A DNA stretch of 64,000 nt, from assembly GCA_016987375.1 (NCBI GenBank), contig PJRA01000508.1:550438-614437 (forward strand), read 5' to 3'. Below, one piece after another: positions 57,476 to 64,000 of the stretch (position 1 is the first letter of the stretch; every line of letters starts with the position of its first letter). The notes beneath the pieces are model-generated. The model did not search any database, was not told the origin of the DNA, and saw only the letters and a program-made list of their open reading frames with translations. This DNA is from Brachionus koreanus (Eukaryota > Rotifera > Eurotatoria > Ploima > Brachionidae). The position numbers and the translations under genes are program-made.

Positions 57476-58921
57476 ATGGATTCCTTTGATTTCAGTATTA
57501 TGCCTGAACCACAAAGTTTAGATGAAATCAAATTTAGCCAGCTTTTCGAATCAATCAAACCACTTTTTGCCAATCACGAATTAACAAAATGCATCGTTGA
57601 AGGTGAAAATTACTTCTTTACTAAGTGTGCATTTACAATTCTTGATCATTTGGTAGATCAACCAAAATTAAAAAGCCCTCACATAAATTTTTTTTTCAAA
57701 ACAATTGAATCGTTTCATAAAACAAGCGTTTGCTCAACAAAAACAGCTATTTTGTTATCCATCGTTCTTTTAAGAAAATGTAACATGACAAGAAAATTAA
57801 ATGGTTTAGATCCTGAAAGGCTTTCGGATAGTTTAAAGAAAATTTTTGAGGAAGTAATTGTCCTAGCAAAGCAAAGATATTCATTAACTCCTAGAAAAAT
57901 GGACGAAGCATTTATTTTAAGCATTTGTCGGAATGATTGTAAATTATCAAATGTTATAAATGAAATTTTGAAAAAAATATTCAAATTTAATCTCAGGTTT
58001 GCTAACAAAAGTATAAATTTCTGTGTAACAAGTAGAAAAAATGAGCAAAATTTGATAGAAAATAGCTTTAATTTTAGAGTAAAAAAAGGCTTTTATTTTC
58101 GAATTGATGAGAGTCAACATTTTTTGTTTATGAGTTCTCAAAAGGTAAATGCTTTAGTTTTTGACTCTAACTTAAGTCCAAATTTTGTGCACTTGGGTTT
58201 TAATAAAAAAATTAAAATAGACAAGTTTTATACTGGAATAAAAAATGATGACTATGATTTTGAATGGTATGAAAAAATAACACATATTCTAAAAGAGAAT
58301 AGGATACAAGTATTAATTTTGAAGGAGTCTTTAGAGTCCAGATTAGCGAAATTTTGCAATATAAACAGTATTTTAATCTTAAAAAATTTCAGTAAAATAA
58401 AAAATTTTAAAAATTATTCAATAAGTTACATAAGTGAATTTAATTCAAGCAAAATTTTGGAAATAAGTCTAGAATTTTTAAAAAAAGAATCCAAAAATAA
58501 AGAAAAATCTTTAAATTGTAGTTATGTTAAAGTTGAATTTTCTTCCTTGGATGATTATATCACATTGATTATAGAAAATAGATTTAAAAATTCTGAAATG
58601 ATGACGTTGGATTATTTGAAGCACAGTTTACATAGATTAGAAAATGTAATTAATGAGGGATATTTTTTAGGAGCTGGAATCACAGAAAAAAAAATGGTCG
58701 ACGATATTGAAAATTTGAAAAAAAATGAAAATGATTTATTTTATGAATATGCGCGGGATATTCTAAAAGAATCGCTATTGGAAATGATTTATTTAAACGA
58801 ACGAACAATAAAATCAAAAAAGCCTTTGGTAGATGATGTTACTAGTAAAATTAAAGCTTGGGAAACTGCTTTATTTATCAATAGATTTTTTTTAAATTGT
58901 GATCTTTCAATTGTTGTCTAA
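57476..58921 (+). CDS. BBS12: Bardet-Biedl syndrome 12 chaperonin-like protein
   Basis: A single exon encodes 481 residues; vertebrate BBS12 is ~710, so this form is short. The missing part probably corresponds to vertebrate inserts. BBS12 is a divergent group II chaperonin relative that works with MKKS and BBS10 and CCT subunits to assemble the BBSome for cilia. Diagnostic similarity lies in the apical/intermediate region: VNALVFDSNLSPNFVHLGFN (224-243), then WYEKITHILKENRIQVLILK and ESRLAKFCNINSILIL. The equatorial end has NEGYFLGAGITE and, at the C-terminus, DDVTSKIKAWETALF. The ATP-binding GDGTT-type motif is not evident, as expected of BBS chaperonins. The stop codon TAA (58919-58921) overlaps the target-site duplication of the adjoining transposon. 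Confidence 0.82.
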   Translation: MDSFDFSIMPEPQSLDEIKFSQLFESIKPLFANHELTKCIVEGENYFFTKCAFTILDHLVDQPKLKSPHINFFFKTIESFHKTSVCSTKTAILLSIVLLRKCNMTRKLNGLDPERLSDSLKKIFEEVIVLAKQRYSLTPRKMDEAFILSICRNDCKLSNVINEILKKIFKFNLRFANKSINFCVTSRKNEQNLIENSFNFRVKKGFYFRIDESQHFLFMSSQKVNALVFDSNLSPNFVHLGFNKKIKIDKFYTGIKNDDYDFEWYEKITHILKENRIQVLILKESLESRLAKFCNINSILILKNFSKIKNFKNYSISYISEFNSSKILEISLEFLKKESKNKEKSLNCSYVKVEFSSLDDYITLIIENRFKNSEMMTLDYLKHSLHRLENVINEGYFLGAGITEKKMVDDIENLKKNENDLFYEYARDILKESLLEMIYLNERTIKSKKPLVDDVTSKIKAWETALFINRFFLNCDLSIVV

Positions 58922-58926
58922 ATTTT
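58918..58926. repeat. Target-site duplication, left (CTAAATTTT)
   Basis: The nine bases CTAAATTTT immediately before the left inverted repeat recur exactly at 61046-61054. The duplication includes the BBS12 stop codon. Confidence 0.92.
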
Positions 58927-59151
58927 GGTTATACCTAAAAAATGGAATGCGAAATTATTATGCGGAATTCCGCAAAGGTTTTTAGCATTTCATTCCGCAA
59001 AATGACCTACTAAAATGCGGACTTCCGCTTTTTAGTATTTATATTTTTTTTTGTGGAATTTATTTGCGGAACATGCGGAATGAAACATTTTTTTTCTCAA
59101 AATCTACTTTATTATTTTGATATTTTTAATAAAATCATAATAAAGTTTAAT
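58927..59151 (+). repeat. Left terminal inverted repeat of MULE
   Basis: Matches the reverse complement of 60809-61045. It contains about eight GCGGAAT-type motifs in both orientations, and its inner edge is around TAAAGTTTAAT. Confidence 0.92.
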
Positions 59152-59293
59152 AAAATTTAGACTTACATACTCAAATATGCGGAATGAAACATAAAATTTG
59201 TTAGATTAATTTTGAAAATAAAATTAAAAATAAGAACCTCTTTTTATTTATCCCTATAAATTTTATTTTTTCGAAAAATAATAAATTTATAAA

Positions 59294-60810
59294 ATGAATG
59301 TTTATGAAAAAGTAAATAAGAGAATTGATGCCGCTAAGGCAGCTAAAATCCTTAGTGAATTTGATCCTCAAGACGACACCCATACGGACCAAATAATTTT
59401 GCCAAAACCTGGTAAATACTTCATCTTGTATAATTTGTATAATTAAACATCACCAATTTTTATTAATAAGGTGATTTAATAATTTTTTGGTCAAGCAATA
59501 AAAAAAAATATCGAGACTATCTGGCGGATGGTTACAAATGGCGCAACAAAGGTGCCAGAAAATCTCTCCCATCTTTAAATCCGATTGTCTCCAAGTCGTA
59601 TTATCATTTTATCGATAAAATTTGGATTTGGTAATCAAGGACAATTTCGATTGAGACCTGAATTCAAGGAACTTTGTTTTGTTGACAGTAGATACATCAA
59701 TACAAGAGAAGCTATGAAACCTGAAGAAATAATCAAATTTCTAATATTGGACAAAGAGGAACTTTTAAAGTTAGCTGGAGTGAAATTTGCAATAACTACG
59801 AGTGAAGAAAGTAGTTCAAGTCAGGCTACGAGTAATGCCGAAAGTGAAGAAGAGGGTTTTGTCGAGAAAAGTAATGTCGTAGAGGTAATTGATTTTGCAG
59901 AAGAATCGTCTAGTTTTACTGCTACTGTTACTGCACCTATCAATACTGCTTTACAAGATGGTAAATCAGATGAATGCGAAGAAATTGTACCAAAATCATC
60001 CGATGATGTTGAGCCAAAGCCAATAGAATTAAGGAACAGATTTAATTCAAAAATTAGTCGAGCCTTATGGATGGCTAACAATGATAAGGTCAAATTTGAT
60101 GATAATAATTTGAACTTAGGGTCTGGTTGGTTATTGACGAAAAAAACATTTGTTCACAAGTAAAGATTTTTCCAAAACCTAACTGTTCATGTATAGAAAA
60201 AAAAGCATGTGTTCACATTATGGCAGTTTAGTCAGTTAATGGTGTTAATATTGACTATAAAATTCCAAACTTATAAAGTATTACCAAATCAAATAACAGT
60301 GGTTCAACTGGGAGAAAAAGGAGGGGTCATGAAGTTAACTCTGTAGATCCTAGTCAGTTAAATAAGATGTCTGCTGTCGATGTTGAACCAGTCGAAGAAG
60401 CCTTAGTCATCGTAAATCATCGTGAATATTTACAAGAACTCCTTTTAAAGGATTTTTCTAACTCTTTGAGTGATTTTTTAGATGGGAAAATTATTATTAA
60501 GGCTAATATGGTTCAAGTCGATCAGAGCCAACTCAGTGACTTGTTTCTTAAGGCATTCAAATTTGAGGAACTTAAGCCGTATTTTAACAAAACTACATGG
60601 AAAAAAATTCAAACATTAATTAACCAAAAAATCGACCATTGTACGTGTCCAGTTTGCCAAGAATTTTGTTTGGATTATTCTATTGAATGTGACGACTGCA
60701 AATATTGGTATCATTATAATGTGCCAAAGTAAGTATTTATCATCGAAAAGGTAAAAGTAAGTCTTGGTCGTGTTCTAAATATGACCAAGTATGTAAGTCT
60801 ACATTTAATT
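59294..60810 (+). pseudogene. Decayed transposon gene: CG-1-like, SWIM and PHD zinc fingers
   Basis: A probable first exon 59294-59411 (MNVYEKVNKRIDAAKAAK...) splices to 59471 on. The downstream frame gives FWSSNKKKYRDYLADGYKWR, RKSLPSLNP and SYYHFIDK, then after a +1 shift GNQGQFRLRPEFKELCFVDS. The order GYKWRxKG...YYHFID...FRLRxEF is reminiscent of the CG-1 DNA-binding domain (tentative). An acidic Ser/Glu-rich spacer follows. After another frameshift near 60145 a SWIM finger appears (NCSCIEKKACVHIMAV, CxCx5CxH). The same frame has stops near 60218 and 60269, then resumes at ~60367 and ends in a PHD-like finger: CTCPVCQEFC, ECDDCKYWYH and, after a likely intron, SKSWSCSKYDQVC with one ligand Cys lost. 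At least two frameshifts and two stops make it a pseudogene. Confidence 0.7.
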
Positions 60811-61045
60811 AAACTTTATTATGATTTTATTAAAAATATTAAAATAATAAAGTAGATTTTGAGAAAAAAAATGTTTCATTCCGCATATTCCGCAAATAAA
60901 TTCCACAAAAAAAATATTAATACTAAAAAGCGGAATTCCGCATTTTAGTAGGTCATTTTGCGGAATGAAATGCTAAAAACCTTTGCGGAATTCCGCATAA
61001 TAATTCCGCATTACGCGTTCCGCATTCCGCTTTTTAGGTATAACC
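60809..61045 (-). repeat. Right terminal inverted repeat of MULE
   Basis: Reverse complement of the left TIR. It is slightly longer because it keeps an extra GCGGAACGCGTAAT-type segment near its outer end. Confidence 0.92.
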
Positions 61046-61054
61046 CTAAATTTT
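61046..61054. repeat. Target-site duplication, right (CTAAATTTT)
   Basis: Exact copy of 58918-58926. Sequence beyond it is the displaced original 3' flank of BBS12. Confidence 0.92.
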
Positions 61055-61627
61055 TTTATTTTAAATCTTTTAAAGAATAGTTTAAAGTTGAATTTATAAG
61101 AATTTAAAATAAAAAAGTTAAAAAATTAAAATTTTATATACTAATTTTATTCGTTTTAATCGTAATTTTACTTTATTTCAAAAAGTGATACTCCAGGAGC
61201 TAGGTAGACTTCAAAACAATCATTTTTCAATGAAAACTTAAAAACTATAAACTTATTTTATTAAAAAAAATTTTCCATTACACCTTTTATTTATAAATTC
61301 TTGGTTAAAAAGTACAGTTCTAAACATAGTTTATAATAGTTAAAAATTATTTATTTGTTTATTTGCATTTTTCCAAATTTTAAAGCTTAAGCACTGCTTA
61401 AAATGCTCATAAACACGGTTTTAACAGCGAATTGAAGTACTTTGTTTAGAGATATAAATCCCTTGTCATTTATTTTTAACTGGAAAGTATAAATATTTTT
61501 TAAAAAATAGTACTTTAAAGTTTAAAAACTTCGATTGCAAAATATTGAATATTAATTGAAAAAGATAATAATATAAAAAAAAATCTTTTTGAATTATTTT
61601 ATTGATATTAATTCATTTAATAATAAA
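61055..61627. other. AT-rich spacer (former BBS12 3' flank)
   Basis: No gene was recognised. It should contain the original BBS12 polyadenylation region, now 2.1 kb from the stop codon. Confidence 0.45.
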
Positions 61628-61684
61628 TATATAAAAAAAAAGTATTTACAATATTTCTGGTTTAATTAAATATTTTTTAAATAA

Positions 61685-62434
61685 TTAATTAGTCAATTGC
61701 TTAATATCGGATAAAAATTGGGACAATTTACAAATATTATTTTTAGGTACAAAACCACATTCATTTGTCAAAATGTTTTTAACATAACATTGACTAGATT
61801 CATTCTTTTCATCCAAAATAACCAAACGATCTGAGAAATGAATTGACAATTCTTGAATCGAACTAGACTTGTGTGAAACTGTGCATACATAAATAAAGTC
61901 TGTATCTTGTATTTGACTTGATTGTGACAAAGACTGCTCATGTTCAAAAAGAAATGAATTAGCTGATTGAAAATCTTTTGATTTGAAGCCAAATGAATCA
62001 ATGTGCATTTGAGAAAATCTAGTAGTATTTTGTTTGCATTGAGGAGATTCATACAAAACATTTGAAAATGCAGATGAACAATTTGATCCATAATCAGAAG
62101 TAGTACTTTCTAATATTTCTGATGATGTTGAATTTAAACAAGAGATTGAGTAGGCATCTGATAATTGAGGTGATGTAATTAATAAAGGAAATTTTGAAAT
62201 ATTCAAACTTGATTGATCACAAATTTGATCAGTTTTATCATTGAACAAATTAACTCTTGCAACACTTTTTTTCAATGTCTTTGATTGTTGAGCATTTATT
62301 TTGACTGGAGTTAACATGTCTACTTGGGTAATGGCAATGTATGTGGATTGATTTATTTCTTCCTTGTTTCCACACAAACCATTGTTGAATTTGGTTTTAG
62401 CTTTTTCGATAAATTTGCTTATTTGACTTGGCAT
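61685..62434 (-). CDS. Uncharacterised protein with C-terminal SH3-like domain (copy B)
   Basis: This intact 249-residue twin of the gene at 31995-32744 differs at residues 26 (Glu for Gln), 132 (Gln for Glu), 245 (Lys for Arg), 247 (Leu for Met) and 248 (Thr for Ile). Three of the five changes cluster in the last five residues, outside the SH3-like core (181-237), which is unchanged. Preservation of the open frame in both copies suggests either very recent duplication or selection on both. The same TATA box precedes it. Function is unknown. Confidence 0.75.
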   Translation of the reverse strand: MPSQISKFIEKAKTKFNNGLCGNKEEINQSTYIAITQVDMLTPVKINAQQSKTLKKSVARVNLFNDKTDQICDQSSLNISKFPLLITSPQLSDAYSISCLNSTSSEILESTTSDYGSNCSSAFSNVLYESPQCKQNTTRFSQMHIDSFGFKSKDFQSANSFLFEHEQSLSQSSQIQDTDFIYVCTVSHKSSSIQELSIHFSDRLVILDEKNESSQCYVKNILTNECGFVPKNNICKLSQFLSDIKQLTN

Positions 62435-62514
62435 TTTTTATTAAATTTTTTGATCAACTAAATATTTTTGAATATGAAGCTTTTGAGTTTATGATATTTT
62501 TTGTAAAAATGGAG

Positions 62515-62522
62515 TATTTATA
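62515..62522 (-). promoter_or_regulatory. TATA box of SH3-like gene (right copy)
   Basis: TATAAATA on the minus strand, at the position equivalent to 31906-31913 of the left copy. Confidence 0.55.
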
Positions 62523-62873
62523 ATATGCTGGATGTAATTAAACCATAAGATTTCAAATAAGTTTAATAAGGCTTTGAAAGTGATCTTATATTTATCTACT
62601 TCTTTCGGTTAAATTCAATGTAACTCTGGTTTTGACTTTTTTTTCACTTTATAAAATATTCTTTTAATTAATTTTACATTAGTAATTAAATTTATACATA
62701 ATTTACCTCTATTTTATTCAATTAAATCATCTTTTGATCTAATTAGCTAAATTAGAATTTACTCAACCATAATCTCTTAATCTTTAGATCTTAGCCGAAG
62801 CTGATTTGGAAAAATAAAATTGATTTTTCGTACAGAATTTTAGCCATGTTCGAATTCTGATTTAGACTTTTAA

Positions 62874-63436
62874 TTCATTTTTCTTCTTGTTACACATTAA
62901 TTATTATATTCAATTTTATCAAAACAAGCAAACATTAAACTCTACATTTTATCTAAGCCCAACATCATATTTCTCATTATTCATCATTATTTTTTTTTAT
63001 AGATTTTGACCTATGAGGTCTATACAAGTTTTTTTGTCAATAAATAGTAATAGTAATAGTAATTTCTATCATTTTGGAAATTATTTAAAAGAAAAATTGA
63101 AAATAAGATTATTTAAAGAATTTTTTAACACATAATTTTTTTAAGTCCAAGTAAAAACTTTTATTTAATTTTTTACAGGCATTTTCATAAAAAAATTTTT
63201 TTTTGGAAAAATTATTAATTTGTATGATTAAATTTTCCAATAACTAAATTAAAAATAAAAATCTTGAATCATTTTTTTTATTAATTGTAAAAATGTTTTT
63301 TAAAATTTGAAATAATACTTAAATTCTACAATGACGTAACTAAGTTAAATTTGTTCGAGTTTTAAAATAATTTTTTGTTATGGTAATGATACACTTTTTG
63401 CTTCTTAAAATTTAGAATTTCATATGGAAAAAAAAT
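62874..63436. other. Intergenic DNA with possible retroelement tail
   Basis: At 63040-63062 is TCAATAAATAGTAATAGTAA followed by a further TAGTAA unit, reminiscent of a simple-repeat 3' tail of a non-LTR element. No coding remnant is attached. Confidence 0.35.
63428..63435 (-). terminator. RNA polymerase III terminator
   Basis: Eight T residues on the minus strand directly follow the 3' end of the initiator tRNA gene, one base beyond it. Confidence 0.85.
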
Positions 63437-63508
63437 TAGCAGCGAATGGTTTCGATCCACCGACCTCTGAGTTATGAGCCCAGCACGCTTCCACTGCGCC
63501 ACGCTGCT
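63437..63508 (-). tRNA. tRNA-iMet: Initiator tRNA-Met (CAT)
   Basis: 72 nt on the minus strand. The acceptor stem AGCAGCG pairs perfectly with CGCTGCT and is followed by discriminator A. The first pair is A1:U72, diagnostic of eukaryotic initiators. The D arm contains the A box TGGCGCAGTGG. The anticodon arm is CTGGG-CTCATAA-CTCAG. The T arm has AUCGAAA, with A at position 54 instead of T, another initiator hallmark, and gives the B box GGATCGAAACC. The anticodon stem has G30:U40 in place of the third G:C pair. There is no intron. It differs from human tRNA-iMet at only a few positions. It supplies the start methionine for translation. Confidence 0.95.
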
Positions 63509-64000
63509 TCATTAGCAACAAAAGAACATATTTCACTTTGTGTTTAAAAAGTTAAAGAATAAACAAAAATTAAAAACAAATTTAATTGATTTATTCAAAC
63601 TAATTTATTCAAATTTTAATTTAATTGGAAAGTTCAAATATAGTTATTTACATATGTTATTTTAATTATTCTATGCTTCTATAAATTTAAGTTTACATTT
63701 AAAAAAAAATGAAATAAAAAATTCTAATGAACAGAAAATTTAAATGAAATTTGTATAACATAAAATAATTTATATTTTTTTTCGATTCGATACTTTATGG
63801 GTCTCTAATCAAACTAATTAAATACTGTCCATGAATAGAATTTAAAGCTAAAACGAGAAATTTTATCATATAATCTTAATTCTTGAGATAAAAAATTAAT
63901 TGAAGCAACTTGAAATTATCTGAAAATTTATGAACGTATTTTCAAGTGTTTATTTTTTCACACGACAATTTTATGTGATTATATTTCCTTTAAAACAAAA
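63509..64000. other. AT-rich DNA upstream of the tRNA gene
   Basis: No features were seen up to the window end. Confidence 0.5.

Larger units (their letters stand above)
58927..61045. mobile_element. Mutator-like (MULE) DNA transposon, 2.1 kb
   Basis: The element is bounded by long terminal inverted repeats: left 58927-~59151, right ~60809-61045 (about 225 and 237 bp). They start GGTTATACCTAAAAA and are nearly identical apart from a ~12-bp indel and scattered substitutions. Perfect 9-bp flanking duplications, long TIRs and an internal SWIM zinc finger are the hallmarks of the Mutator superfamily. The TIRs are packed with GCGGAAT/ATTCCGC motifs, including the palindrome TGCGGAATTCCGCA, likely transposase-binding sites. 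No MULE DDE catalytic domain was found between SWIM-type and N-terminal sequences, so the copy is non-autonomous. It lies 5 bp after the BBS12 stop codon, in the host gene's 3' UTR. Confidence 0.9.
61628..62873 (-). repeat. Right copy of the 1.25-kb inverted gene duplication
   Basis: Reverse-complement match to 31549-32800. Scattered substitutions and short indels (for example in A/T runs of the upstream region) show it is not an assembly echo of the same locus. Flanking sequences on both sides are unrelated to those of the left copy. Confidence 0.9.

Noticed and set aside
8..63990. CRISPR arrays, bacterial operons or ribosome binding sites
   Set aside because: No spaced direct repeats were seen. 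Introns, a SINE, a Pol III tRNA gene and animal genes show that the DNA is eukaryotic nuclear.

Overview
This window is nuclear DNA of a small-genome bilaterian animal, not a microbe. It is very AT-rich. The genes are eukaryotic, with GT-AG introns of mostly 47-82 bp, and several conserved genes have no introns. The gene set is metazoan: AP-3 beta, TADA1 of SAGA, DPY19, METTL25, DHX33, GALK2, PEPD, DNPEP, TBCA, cytosolic 5'-nucleotidase III and BBS12. BBS12 implies cilia. Base composition, tiny introns, divergent leucine-rich-repeat and GPCR genes and scattered young transposons would fit a monogonont rotifer such as Brachionus. That placement is inference from style and was not checked by a search.

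Layout. 1-2.9 kb holds a SINE fragment and a dead Tc1/mariner copy. 2.9-4.5 kb (-) is an intronless coiled-coil protein with a lamin-tail-like domain. 4.5-10.6 kb is a gene-poor AT desert. 10.6-11.8 kb (+) is TADA1 in five exons. 13.9-16.0 kb (-) is a DPY19 C-mannosyltransferase. 16.9-18.15 kb (-) is an internally deleted non-LTR retrotransposon. 18.8-21.9 kb (+) holds an LRR gene followed closely by METTL25. 23.3-24.7 kb (-) is DNPEP. 26.06-26.28 kb is a tRNA-derived SINE that contains the only assembly gap. 26.5-27.6 kb (-) is a divergent 7TM receptor. 29.1-31.2 kb (+) is DHX33. 32.0-32.7 kb (+) is an SH3-like gene, and 33.5-34.8 kb (+) a secreted acidic/Thr-rich protein. 35 kb (-) is TBCA. 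37.5-42.2 kb (-) is AP3B in three exons. 42.8-43.5 kb (-) is a single-pass membrane protein. 45.9-47.5 kb (+) is GALK2. 48.7-50.6 kb (-) is PEPD in nine exons. 52.1-52.5 kb is a long foldback repeat. 52.8-54.1 kb (-) is a membrane-anchored 5'-nucleotidase III. 57.5-58.9 kb (+) is BBS12. 58.9-61.05 kb is a Mutator-like transposon. 61.6-62.9 kb (-) is a second, nearly identical SH3-like gene. 63.4-63.5 kb (-) is an initiator tRNA-Met gene.

The genes are unrelated housekeeping and signalling functions and form no operon or pathway cluster. The most striking structures are three. First, a 2.1-kb Mutator-like element with ~230-bp terminal inverted repeats and a perfect 9-bp target duplication overlapping the BBS12 stop codon, carrying decayed SWIM and PHD zinc-finger coding sequence. 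Second, a ~1.25-kb inverted duplication, 29 kb apart, of an intact SH3-like gene with its TATA-type promoter. Third, a ~390-bp near-perfect foldback repeat. Exon models for TADA1, METTL25, DHX33, AP3B, GALK2, PEPD, NT5C3 and the LRR gene were assembled by hand from splice signals and reading frame, so boundaries may be off by a base or two.
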